Assembly: GCA_903824935.1 (NCBI GenBank)
Contig: CAIJYT010000042.1
Location: forward strand, 1 to 32,538
Origin: an uncultured Bacteroidales bacterium
GTDB taxonomy: Bacteria > Bacteroidota > Bacteroidia > Bacteroidales > FEN-979
Length of the DNA: 32,538 nt
Direction of reading: 5' to 3'
The notes under the pieces are model-generated. The model saw only the letters and a list, made by a program, of their open reading frames with translations. It was not told where the DNA came from and ran no database searches. The translations under genes were made by a program, and so were the position numbers. The number at the start of each line of letters is the position of its first letter. Positions within the stretch are counted from its first letter, which is position 1. Shown piece after piece: positions 1 to 7,525 of this stretch.

Positions 1-261
1 CACCAGATTGCCATTACAACCGGGAGTGATCTTTCTGAAAAAATTTTTGCAACCGGAGGAGGGGCTCATAATAACTACCTGATATCACTGATAGGGAAAC
101 ATGTTAAACCCCAGCTCGTAAAACCTAACAATCTTATTGTTAATTTCAAAGAATCAATTATCTTTGCATTTCTAGGAGTTCTGCGTTGGAGAAATGAAAT
201 AAACTGCCTAAAAACCGTTACCGGAGCGGGACAGGATGGTTCTTACGGGGCTATTTATTGA
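1..261 (+). CDS. anmK: Anhydro-N-acetylmuramic acid kinase, C-terminal end
   Basis: The open frame runs in from the left edge and ends with 86 residues plus a stop. It shows the C-terminal signature of AnmK: a Gly-rich ATGGGAHNNYLI loop followed by VNFKESIIFAFLGVLR and a VTGA motif near the end, as in the ASKHA-fold kinases of Bacteroidota. The enzyme phosphorylates and opens 1,6-anhydro-MurNAc to MurNAc-6-phosphate in cytoplasmic cell-wall recycling. The N-terminal two thirds, with the ATP-binding DGT segment, lie outside the window. The stop codon overlaps a likely folC promoter. The family call is from recognition of the conserved C-terminus. Confidence 0.85.
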   Translation, partial: HQIAITTGSDLSEKIFATGGGAHNNYLISLIGKHVKPQLVKPNNLIVNFKESIIFAFLGVLRWRNEINCLKTVTGAGQDGSYGAIY

Positions 262-288
262 CTTTGGCATTTAATTGTTTTATCTTTG
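258..288 (+). promoter_or_regulatory. Bacteroidota-type promoter before folC
   Basis: A -33-like TTG at 258-260 and a perfect TAnnTTTG box (TATCTTTG, 281-288) are 20 bp apart, the usual spacing for the primary sigma factor of this phylum. The predicted start near 293 leaves a leader of about 57 nt before the folC ATG. The -33 part overlaps the end of anmK, so folC probably has its own promoter. Confidence 0.45.
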
Positions 289-349
289 TTACCATTGAGT
301 TGAATCATTATATAATGAGTTGATTTTTCATTCTAAAAAAACAAACAAC

Positions 350-1645
350 ATGAGTTATAAAGAAGCGGTTGATTATATGAACGCACAACTCCCCATGTTT
401 CACCGGGTGGGAGCAGCGGCGTACCGGGCAAATCTTGATAATACCCTTGCACTGTGCTCGGTACTTGGAAATCCTCAGACGAATTTCAGGTGCATCCATA
501 TTGCAGGCACAAATGGCAAGGGTTCGGTTGCTCACATGCTCGCATCGGTTTTGCAGCAAAATGGTATACGCGCCGGATTATATACCTCACCCCACCTTAA
601 AGATTTCCGTGAGAGGATCAGGGTTAACGGGAAGAAGATCTCAAAGGCCTATGTTCCGGCTTTTATTTCAAAACACATGGAGGAATTTGAAAAAATAAGC
701 CCTTCATTTTTTGAACTTTCGGTTGCCATGGCGTTTCAGTATTTCAAGGAGCAACATGTAAATGTGGCTGTTGTGGAAGTTGGTATGGGAGGAAGGCTTG
801 ATTCCACCAATATCATTACCCCTCTTCTCTCGGTAATTACAAACATCAGCCTGGATCACATGCAGTTTCTCGGCGACAACGTTACAAAGATCGCACAGGA
901 AAAAGCCGGCATCATTAAACACGGTGTTCCTGTCCTGATTGGAGAAAGACAGGATGGCGTTGATACTGTTTTCAAAAAACATGCAAAACTTATGCAATCG
1001 GAGCTCAGTTTCGCTACCGACCATTATTCTGTTTCCAAGATCCGTAACTGGGGCCGTAAAGCCATCCACCTGAATGTGGATGCTTTCAAGGATGATGCAA
1101 TATTCATCAAAAAGATCCCCTGCCCCCTCGGCGGAGATTACCAGATGAAGAACCTGGTTACACTTTTGGGCATTATTGAGGAATTGAACAAACAGGATTT
1201 TGCGATCAGTGCCGAAGATGTTAAAAAAGGAATCAGGTACTCTGCAGTAAGGACCGGTTTAAAAGGACGCTGGCATGTTTTAAACCTGAAGCCTCTTACC
1301 ATCTGCGATACCGGGCATAATGAAGCAGGTATCCGGGAGGTGATCGCCCAGATAGAAAACATTCCTCATAAAAAGCTCCATTTTGTCTTCGGAACGGTAA
1401 GCGACAAAGATCCCTCACTGATGCTGAAGCACCTTCCTGCCAAAGCATCTTACTATTTCTGCAAAGCTGATATTCCCAGGGGGATGGATGCAGATTCGCT
1501 GAAACTGGCAGCTGCAGATTATAAGCTGAAAGGAAAAAGTTTTAAAACCGTGGCCCAGGCTTTCCAGGCTGCCCGTCAGGCAGCAGCACCAGATGATCTT
1601 ATTATGATCGGGGGAAGCACTTTCGTGGTTGCTGAAGTCATCTGA
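350..1645 (+). CDS. folC: Bifunctional folylpolyglutamate synthase/dihydrofolate synthase
   Basis: FolC adds glutamate to dihydropteroate and to reduced folates in an ATP-dependent ligase reaction in the cytoplasm. The 431-residue product has the usual FolC length. It shows the P-loop AGTNGKGSVAHML (about residues 52-64), the Mur-ligase-type segment VVEVGMGGRLDSTN, the ISLDHMQFLG segment and the C-terminal ligase domain with DTGHNEAGI. An in-frame TTG 30 bp upstream would add ten residues that do not resemble the family. The ATG giving MSYKEAVDYM matches the normal N-terminus and is preferred. The gene is followed directly by a hairpin repeat shared with the convergent thiS. Confidence 0.95.
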   Translation: MSYKEAVDYMNAQLPMFHRVGAAAYRANLDNTLALCSVLGNPQTNFRCIHIAGTNGKGSVAHMLASVLQQNGIRAGLYTSPHLKDFRERIRVNGKKISKAYVPAFISKHMEEFEKISPSFFELSVAMAFQYFKEQHVNVAVVEVGMGGRLDSTNIITPLLSVITNISLDHMQFLGDNVTKIAQEKAGIIKHGVPVLIGERQDGVDTVFKKHAKLMQSELSFATDHYSVSKIRNWGRKAIHLNVDAFKDDAIFIKKIPCPLGGDYQMKNLVTLLGIIEELNKQDFAISAEDVKKGIRYSAVRTGLKGRWHVLNLKPLTICDTGHNEAGIREVIAQIENIPHKKLHFVFGTVSDKDPSLMLKHLPAKASYYFCKADIPRGMDADSLKLAAADYKLKGKSFKTVAQAFQAARQAAAPDDLIMIGGSTFVVAEVI

Positions 1646-1701
1646 CTCGTGAATCGTGAATCGTGAACCGTGATCCGGTTTACGATTCACGGTTCACGGT
1701 T
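1646..1701. terminator. Heptad-repeat hairpin between convergent folC and thiS
   Basis: The whole 56-bp gap is built of 7-bp units of the CGTGAAT/CGTGAAC type, inverted in the second half. Arms at 1662-1673 and 1687-1698 pair perfectly over 12 bp with a 13-nt loop, and a short T run follows on the plus strand. It starts directly after the folC stop and ends at the thiS stop. Function as a bidirectional terminator is inferred from position and structure. Confidence 0.5.
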
Positions 1702-1905
1702 TTATCCCCCGCTTACCAAGTGAAGGACCATCACATCGTCTTTGTCCCTGACCAGGGCAGTGTTGTATTCGTCCTTCTTTACCAGGTTCCCGTTGATCCT
1801 TATCACAAGCATTTTGAAAGTGAACTTTTTTAATTTCAGGAGTTCATCAACCGTTATGATCTCCTGATCAAACTCCTCGGGGGTATTATTTAATATTATC
1901 CTCAT
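1702..1905 (-). CDS. thiS: ThiS/MoaD-type sulfur carrier protein
   Basis: This is a 67-residue beta-grasp protein ending in Gly-Gly (LHLVSGG), the tail that is adenylated and converted to a thiocarboxylate. The pattern INGNLVKKDEYN followed by a hydrophobic strand before the GG fits ThiS of thiazole synthesis. It lies 47 bp downstream of a short ThiF-type adenylyltransferase on the same strand, its expected partner. No other thiamine gene is visible, and a tungsten AOR lies about 3.3 kb away, so a role as sulfur donor for the tungsten/molybdenum pterin is an alternative. The fold and class are secure; the pathway is not. Confidence 0.82.
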   Translation of the reverse strand: MRIILNNTPEEFDQEIITVDELLKLKKFTFKMLVIRINGNLVKKDEYNTALVRDKDDVMVLHLVSGG

Positions 1906-1952
1906 TTTCTAATCTTTTCTTATCCCATTATCCTGCATCTCATCTCTCATCC

Positions 1953-2534
1953 TCAGGATTGTAATAATATTTCCAGCACCACATTAGCCTGCATATTTGC
2001 TACTATTCCCACCCTCGGGGCAAGCGGGGGGATCTCGCTGCTGATCTCTGTCGTTTCATCCCCGCAGATATGCAAGTTGCCCGAGCGGCGGTAATGAATG
2101 CTTTCGTTCATTCCCCAGCCGGCCATTCCCACGCCCACAACCAGGGGTTTCTCAGGAAAAGCCGATAATACAGTCTCTATCAGCATCTCCTTTTCCTCAG
2201 CCTGGTCAAAGGCCTCCACGATGACATCACAATCCTTGAAATATCTCAGGATATGTTCGGGATCAAGCTTTATTTCGTAGGCAATTACACTAACCGAAGG
2301 ATTTATCTGGTGGATCACCCTTTTTAGCGCAGCTGCCTTTGGCTCGCCTAACTGGCTAAGGAAATAATACTGCCGGTTCAGGTTCGACCCGGCTATCACA
2401 TCAAAATCGGTAAGTATCAGGGTTCCGACACCCACCCTGGCAAGCGCAACTGCACAATTGGAGCCAAGTCCTCCGCAACCAGCCACACCAACCGTCTTGT
2501 TTTTGAGCTTTTCTCTTATCTCTGCGGATGTCAT
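1953..2534 (-). CDS. thiF: Short ThiF-family sulfur-carrier adenylyltransferase
   Basis: The 193-residue E1-like protein has the nucleotide-binding loop GVAGCGGLGSNCAVAL (residues 16-31), the acidic strand ending in DFD, and the SNLNRQYYF motif whose Asn and Arg contact ATP in ThiF/MoeB enzymes. It is shorter than MoeB (about 250 residues) and lacks the paired CxxC zinc ligands. This matches the short 'family 2' ThiF type. It would activate the C-terminal Gly of the neighbouring ThiS. It starts 10 bp after the LruC-lipoprotein stop and shows no promoter of its own that I can see, so it is probably co-transcribed. The 47-bp gap before thiS holds short CATC-rich repeats. Confidence 0.87.
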   Translation of the reverse strand: MTSAEIREKLKNKTVGVAGCGGLGSNCAVALARVGVGTLILTDFDVIAGSNLNRQYYFLSQLGEPKAAALKRVIHQINPSVSVIAYEIKLDPEHILRYFKDCDVIVEAFDQAEEKEMLIETVLSAFPEKPLVVGVGMAGWGMNESIHYRRSGNLHICGDETTEISSEIPPLAPRVGIVANMQANVVLEILLQS

Positions 2535-2544
2535 CTGGAAATGT

Positions 2545-4830
2545 TTACGGTTTTACATAAATATTTGTTGCATCCCTGTATCCTGCAAGGTTCTTATACC
2601 AGTCGGGATATTGAACTCCTCCCGATTCGGCCCAGGTGCCGAAATGAAGATGGCCGCTGAGGATCTGAACTCGTTCCCAGGTATAGTCAAATTTTACAGG
2701 AATATTGATACCCCATGGGAGGTTGGTTGACGATTTGTAATATCTTCCCGATGCAGGATCAGAGTTGTCATTGGCGGTTCCGAATAATGATCGGTCAGCC
2801 AGGGCTGTTGGTACGCGGTCGGGTAAATGAATTTCAACTGGCCTGCTCATGTCTTTTATCAGGAAAGGATTATAGGGTGGAGTTCCAACCGCCGATTGCG
2901 ACTGGGGGGTTGCAAAATGAAGGTTCACGAAAACTGTATCTGAAATACCATAAGGAACGTCCTTTAAAGTATTATACAGACCTGTACTTCCTGCCTGGGC
3001 AACATTGGTCCAGTTGTCGAAAACAATGACCACTGCCTGGGGCTGGTTGTTTTCAACACCATTCGCAGCAAGGCTGATATAATTATTCCTTAAGGTGTTG
3101 GCAGGCGTTAGCGTTACAGACTGAACCGCTGCAGCGGCCACGCCATCAAGCTGGAAACCGAAACCGTTACGCAGAGTTGCACCTGCTGCCCTGAGATAGA
3201 ACTTAGGTTTCAGGTCCACAACCTTGTTCTGGGCATTGGTGACATACCAGTAATTATAATCTATCACCGCGTCATTCATGTCATAGTCGCCATACCCGGG
3301 CCAGAGATCTTCAAATGCCAGAGACCCGAACTGGTTCTTACCGGGATAGTAGTTGTTATACGCACGGGTTGCATCGTTGGGATAATCGTCGAGATTATCA
3401 GGCACACCGTCGCCGTCAGTATCAGTCGGGCCGGGATTATTACCTATGCCATCGGGATTACAATCTCCGGTTGGAATATAATTCTGAATATTGGCCCAGC
3501 TGACGAGAGTAGCGCCGTTGATGAAATTGGAAGGCCCCCCGTTACTGATTGTCCCGCTCTGGGTTGCAAATTCAATCGGGCCATTCACCTTGGGACCATT
3601 GATGGTAGCAGTTGTGGTCTTGACGGAACTCTTACTGCCGGAACCGATAAATCCCCCGTTCAGCATGATGTTCAGGGCAACCACCTCCGACTGGTTCTGC
3701 AGTTTAATACTGCTGGCATTTATATTGAGAGTCTGGTAAATCTTAAGATACCCGTTGTTCATGGTAAAATTCGCAGTATTGCTGTTGAGGGTCTGATGAA
3801 CAATGAATTTACAGTCATTCTCCACCACACAGTTGCCATTCAAATTAACGCTTTGCTGCACTTCAATGGTGCCGGTATTCGTAAAATCATGATTGGCATT
3901 AAAAGACTGACTGATATTCAGGGTCCCCGCATTTGCAAGCGTGCTTCCTCCATTGATATTATAATCGCCGTTCACAGAGATCGTCCCGAAATTGACCACG
4001 GGACCATCCGGCGAAAAAGTCGCTCCAATGGTGCAATCCGGAGAATAGTTGGTAAGGTTTGACCCTGCTGTGTTCATATTGAATCCGCCGTTAAAATGTG
4101 CATGAGTACTGGGATATAACGTTATCCCGGCATTCCCGTCCATACTGAAGGAATTGCTGACGTTAAGTATGCCTCCTGATGTAACAATGATAGCCGTGTT
4201 TGTACCTCCAAAACTGTTAATGCTGCTGATGTTTGCAGTAGCCCCGCATATCTTTAGAGTCCCTCCCCCATTCCAGAATTCAAAATTTACCGTACCACTG
4301 AAATTGCTGGTTATACAGTAAGTCTTACCCCCGTTAATTGTCACGCTGTTCCCTGTAACAGAAACATCACAACCGCTGGAACAACTGGGTTCGTTAACAC
4401 TCCCGCCGCTTTTGATCCCCGACTTCGAAGAAGAAAAGGTATAGCTGATATTGTCCGAAACATTCACTTCGGCCTGCTGGGTTGATCCGTTCCCTGAAGT
4501 TACAAGCAGGTAAATTTTTGTGAGTGCGGTAGGCACCTTCAATTTTGTATCAAACGGGAAGTTATAGCCGGCAGATCCCGATACAAGAAGGTTCCCTCCC
4601 TGCAGCGGGTCATTATCATAAACTAAGATCCTTGAAAGCATCCCGACCTGTGAAGCAAAATCCACGGCAACATCCAGATGGACCTCCCTGCTGCTCTCCC
4701 AGTTGAAGGACGCTGGAACCTTAAGGTTAAAAATATTTACAGGAGCCTGCGAATCAGAATTGTTCTTCCTGCATGACGACAGGATTGCCAGGAATGTAAA
4801 GAGAAACAGCAGAAGTTTAACGGATTTCAT
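2545..4830 (-). CDS. LruC-domain surface lipoprotein
   Basis: The 761-residue product begins with a lipoprotein signal peptide ending in the lipobox ILSSC (Cys20), so it is probably lipid-anchored. Residues from about 150 to 430 are a low-complexity, Asn/Gly/Thr-rich series of short beta strands resembling a beta-solenoid. A Ca-binding thrombospondin-type loop (DTDGDGVPDNLDDYPND) follows. Then comes the LruC domain, recognised from YYPGKNQFGSLAFEDLWPG and GDYDMNDAVIDY. LruC-domain proteins are common, poorly characterised surface proteins of Bacteroidota. A promoter with good spacing lies upstream. The ligand or partner is unknown. Confidence 0.85.
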   Translation of the reverse strand: MKSVKLLLFLFTFLAILSSCRKNNSDSQAPVNIFNLKVPASFNWESSREVHLDVAVDFASQVGMLSRILVYDNDPLQGGNLLVSGSAGYNFPFDTKLKVPTALTKIYLLVTSGNGSTQQAEVNVSDNISYTFSSSKSGIKSGGSVNEPSCSSGCDVSVTGNSVTINGGKTYCITSNFSGTVNFEFWNGGGTLKICGATANISSINSFGGTNTAIIVTSGGILNVSNSFSMDGNAGITLYPSTHAHFNGGFNMNTAGSNLTNYSPDCTIGATFSPDGPVVNFGTISVNGDYNINGGSTLANAGTLNISQSFNANHDFTNTGTIEVQQSVNLNGNCVVENDCKFIVHQTLNSNTANFTMNNGYLKIYQTLNINASSIKLQNQSEVVALNIMLNGGFIGSGSKSSVKTTTATINGPKVNGPIEFATQSGTISNGGPSNFINGATLVSWANIQNYIPTGDCNPDGIGNNPGPTDTDGDGVPDNLDDYPNDATRAYNNYYPGKNQFGSLAFEDLWPGYGDYDMNDAVIDYNYWYVTNAQNKVVDLKPKFYLRAAGATLRNGFGFQLDGVAAAAVQSVTLTPANTLRNNYISLAANGVENNQPQAVVIVFDNWTNVAQAGSTGLYNTLKDVPYGISDTVFVNLHFATPQSQSAVGTPPYNPFLIKDMSRPVEIHLPDRVPTALADRSLFGTANDNSDPASGRYYKSSTNLPWGINIPVKFDYTWERVQILSGHLHFGTWAESGGVQYPDWYKNLAGYRDATNIYVKP

Positions 4831-4865
4831 ATCAGAATGACTTTAGTTTATAATTAAATTAACTG

Positions 4866-4897
4866 CAAACCTAAACTCAATTTATCAATTACACAAG
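4866..4897 (-). promoter_or_regulatory. Promoter of the LruC lipoprotein gene
   Basis: Read on the minus strand, TAGGTTTG (4866-4873) matches TAnnTTTG exactly, with CTTG (4894-4897) 20 bp upstream as the -33 element. The predicted start leaves a leader of roughly 30 nt before the ATG at 4830. It would also drive thiF and thiS. Confidence 0.5.
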
Positions 4898-5071
4898 CAA
4901 CAACAAGTATGTGTAGCTACTTTATGTATTTCCGTTCATGTTTTTGGGGTATCCGGAAATCACCACAGGTCAATATGTGTTTTTTTGAATGGAATCAGAA
5001 TTCCGCTTGCCCCAAACCAATGCATTTCGTTATGCAATGTCAAACATATCGAAGTTTTTGATTGTCGGGGC

Positions 5072-5099
5072 TTTGCGAAGATATTTTTCACTAAATTTG
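5072..5099 (+). promoter_or_regulatory. Candidate promoter for the AOR gene
   Basis: TAAATTTG (5092-5099) is a perfect TAnnTTTG box. The nearest -33-like TTTG (5072-5075) is 16 bp away, shorter than the usual 19-21 bp. A start near 5104 would give a leader of about 130 nt made mostly of the simple-repeat array. Confidence 0.4.
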
Positions 5100-5119
5100 C
5101 AACGTTAAATTTTTAACAG

Positions 5120-5224
5120 ATGCAAGATTCTGGATGCGGGATGCAAGATGCAGGATGAAGGATATAAAACTCACCATCCCTCATCCAACATCCAGTAACC
5201 CAGTAACCCAGTAATCCAGCATCC
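5120..5224. repeat. 7/8-bp inverted simple-repeat array in the AOR leader
   Basis: The left half has GGATGCG/AGATGCA-type heptads. The right half has CATCC-containing complements followed by four 8-bp units CAGTAACC, CAGTAACC, CAGTAATC and CAGCATCC (5193-5224). The halves can pair through GGATG/CATCC. The 13-mer GGATGCGGGATGC at 5132-5144 recurs inside moeA. Confidence 0.75.
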
Positions 5225-5237
5225 AAAACCCATATAT

Positions 5238-7397
5238 ATGACCTTCTCAGAATTCCAGAAAACCCACAAACTCCTGGCCAGTTACAAATACACCTGGGCT
5301 CCTATCGATAAAGGATATAACAACAGGACCATATATGTCAATGTTGGCGACCTTAATATAAAAGAAAAACCGGTAAGCCAGCAGATGAAAGATAAATTCG
5401 TCGGAGGCAAGGGATTTGACCTTCGCTTATTATGGGATGCAACAAAACCTGATACAAAGTGGAACGATCCCGAAAATGAAATTGTGATTTCAGGCGGACC
5501 ATGTTGCGGGATAACCCAGTATTCGGGTGCAGGCAAGGCCATCTGCTGCGCTATCAGTCCGCAGACAGATATTATTGTTGATTCCAATGTAGGTGGATTT
5601 TTTGGCCCCTTCCTCAAATTTTGCGGGTTTGATGCGCTCGAAATACAGGGGAAATCCGACCAGGAAGTCATGATCGTTTTTGAAGAAGAACGTGAAGTGG
5701 TTGAAATTTACGAAGCAGCCGATCTGCCGACCGACAGCCATATCCTTGGGGAGATACTGCACGAAATGATGGCCAATCCCGAAAATGAGAAAGACAAGTA
5801 CAATGTTTCCATCGTTTCAGCCGGCACAGCTGCTGATCACTCGCTTATCGGGATGCTCAATTTTACCTTTTACGACATCAAGCGTAAAAAAGTCAGGCTG
5901 AAACAAGCCGGCCGCGGCGGTATTGGCACCGTTCTCCGCGATAAAAAGATTAAAGCCGTGGTAGCCCATGTAAAAAACATAGGCGGAAACCGCAATAATG
6001 TAGTCAATATGGAGGCCATACAGGAACGTGGCCGCAAGTTCAACAAAGAGATGAGGGATCTTGACGACAAACAGTGCGAAATGCGTTCAAAAGGCACGGC
6101 CCATCTTACACATATCATGCACGATTACGACCTCCTCCCGGTGAATAATTTCAAATTCGGAAGTCATCCCGAGGTTTTTAAAATCAATGGAGAAGTCTGG
6201 AAGTCGTTTTTTACCCAGAATGTCCCCGACGGCTGCTGGGTAGGCTGCAATATGGCCTGCGCAAAGGGTGTCGACAATTATGAACTCCGCAGCGGTCCTT
6301 ATAAAGGCGAAAAAGTGATAGTCGACGGACCAGAGTATGAAACCACTTCCTCACTGGGCTCGGTTGCCGGGATATTCAACCCCGATTTTACCATCGAGGC
6401 CAATTTTTATTGCGATACATACGGCATCTGTACCATTTCCTGGGGAACCATTCTCGGATTTATAATGGAGTGTTTTGAGAACGGGATTCTCAACGAGGAA
6501 CGGACCGGCGGACTGAAGCTGAATTTCGGGAATGCCGATGCCGCAATGGAGTTGCTCCACCAGGTTTCAAAGGGAGAAGGCTTCGGACTGATTGCCGGCC
6601 AGGGAGTACGTAAAATGAAAGGTGTTTTTGCAAAGAACGGCTGGGGAGACCCGGGTTTTATGCAGGACATCGGCATGGAGAACAAAGGCCTTGAATATTC
6701 CCAGTATGTATCCAAGGAATCCTTAGCCCAGCAGGGAGGTTATGCAATGACCAACAAAGGGCCACAGCACGACGAAGCCTGGCTGATCTTTATGGATATG
6801 GTAAACAACCAGATCCCGACTTTTGAGAAAAAAGCAGAAGCCCTGCATTATTTTCCCATGTTCCGCACCTGGTTCGGGCTTGCAGGTTTCTGCAAACTCC
6901 CCTGGAATGATGTGGAACCCGAAGACAATGCCCAGAATGCCGAACCTGCCAAGGTTCCTGAGCATGTCGATAACTATGTGACAATTTTCAACGCTGTAAC
7001 AGGTTTAAAGATTGACAAGACAGAGCTGGTCCGTATGTCGGAGCGTGTCTATAATTTCCAGAGGATACTCAGCATACGCAGGGGATATGGCTTGCGGAAG
7101 CATGACGCACAGCCTTACCGGGCCTGTGGTCCTGTGACAAAAGAGGAATATGAATCCAGGGCCGAACGATACGACAAACAGCTGATCGAGAAAGTAGGTT
7201 TCGACCCGACAGGGAAATCCACAGAAGAAAAAATGGCAGTGTTAAGAAAGCATCGCGAAGAACAGTATGAAAAGCTTCTTGATGCGGTATATGAGCGTCG
7301 CGGCTGGACAAAGAACGGCGTGCCGAAGATCGAACACCTGAAGAATATAGGGATGGACCTGCCCGAACTTATTGAAGTGGTCGAACCACTTCAATAA
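5238..7397 (+). CDS. aor: Tungsten/molybdenum aldehyde:ferredoxin oxidoreductase
   Basis: The 719-residue protein belongs to the AOR family, which oxidises aldehydes to acids (or acts on related substrates) using a bis-pyranopterin W or Mo centre and one [4Fe-4S] cluster, with ferredoxin as usual partner. The N-terminal domain has the pterin-binding pattern FVGGKGFDLRLLWD, SGGPCCGITQYSGAGKA and SNVGGFFGPFLKFCGFDALEI. Cluster ligands are Cys333, Cys337, Cys341 and Cys552 (GFCKLPW). The first three are spaced C-x3-C-x3-C, not the C-x2-C-x3-C I expect from archaeal AOR. The length exceeds the roughly 610 residues of archaeal AOR and is closer to longer bacterial members. No ferredoxin or electron-transfer subunit adjoins it. 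The substrate cannot be told from sequence. The tungstate uptake and cofactor operon lies downstream. Confidence 0.9.
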   Translation: MTFSEFQKTHKLLASYKYTWAPIDKGYNNRTIYVNVGDLNIKEKPVSQQMKDKFVGGKGFDLRLLWDATKPDTKWNDPENEIVISGGPCCGITQYSGAGKAICCAISPQTDIIVDSNVGGFFGPFLKFCGFDALEIQGKSDQEVMIVFEEEREVVEIYEAADLPTDSHILGEILHEMMANPENEKDKYNVSIVSAGTAADHSLIGMLNFTFYDIKRKKVRLKQAGRGGIGTVLRDKKIKAVVAHVKNIGGNRNNVVNMEAIQERGRKFNKEMRDLDDKQCEMRSKGTAHLTHIMHDYDLLPVNNFKFGSHPEVFKINGEVWKSFFTQNVPDGCWVGCNMACAKGVDNYELRSGPYKGEKVIVDGPEYETTSSLGSVAGIFNPDFTIEANFYCDTYGICTISWGTILGFIMECFENGILNEERTGGLKLNFGNADAAMELLHQVSKGEGFGLIAGQGVRKMKGVFAKNGWGDPGFMQDIGMENKGLEYSQYVSKESLAQQGGYAMTNKGPQHDEAWLIFMDMVNNQIPTFEKKAEALHYFPMFRTWFGLAGFCKLPWNDVEPEDNAQNAEPAKVPEHVDNYVTIFNAVTGLKIDKTELVRMSERVYNFQRILSIRRGYGLRKHDAQPYRACGPVTKEEYESRAERYDKQLIEKVGFDPTGKSTEEKMAVLRKHREEQYEKLLDAVYERRGWTKNGVPKIEHLKNIGMDLPELIEVVEPLQ

Positions 7398-7427
7398 GTA
7401 GCGAAGTAGCGAGGTAGCGAAGTAGCG
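7396..7427 (+). repeat. Four 8-bp AAGTAGCG units at the AOR stop
   Basis: Four tandem copies of AAGTAGCG (one with AGG for AAG) begin inside the AOR stop codon. They lie just before a second, 7-bp array, and its complement GCGAAA can pair with TTTCGC there. Confidence 0.8.
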
Positions 7428-7480
7428 AAATTTAGAATTTTTAACTTGTTACCGGTGCAATTTCCAAGAATTAAACATTT

Positions 7481-7508
7481 TTTTCGCCTTTCGCTTTTCG
7501 CCTTTCGC
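7481..7508 (+). repeat. Four 7-bp YTTTCGC units before the fucosidase gene
   Basis: The units are TTTTCGC, CTTTCGC, TTTTCGC and CTTTCGC in perfect tandem. The array ends 17 bp before the fucosidase ATG. No clear TAnnTTTG promoter is visible in this 128-bp gap, so the next gene may depend on read-through from the AOR gene. Confidence 0.8.
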
Positions 7509-7525
7509 TTTTTAATTTCAATCGC

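Larger units (their letters stand above)
4831..5237. other. 407-bp divergent intergenic region, LruC gene/AOR
   Basis: The gap separates the divergent LruC lipoprotein and AOR genes. It holds a minus-strand promoter near the left end, a weaker plus-strand promoter at 5072-5099, and a 7/8-bp repeat array in the AOR leader. Between 4900 and 5070 I see only small inverted repeats, for example TGCAT/ATGCA around a TTCGTT loop. There is no convincing ORF, tRNA or known riboswitch. Confidence 0.6.

Noticed and set aside
320-349. Longer FolC starting at a TTG at 320
   Set aside because: The extra ten residues (LIFHSKKTNN) do not look like a FolC N-terminus, and ATG 350 gives the conserved MSYKEAVDYM start with a normal leader.
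5120-5224. CRISPR array
   Set aside because: Units are 7-8 bp, in direct tandem with no spacers, and half are inverted; no cas genes are present.
5100-5237. Molybdenum/tungsten cofactor riboswitch in the AOR leader
   Set aside because: The leader is explained by 7/8-bp simple repeats; I could not recognise the conserved Moco RNA helices or its GNRA-type receptor elements.
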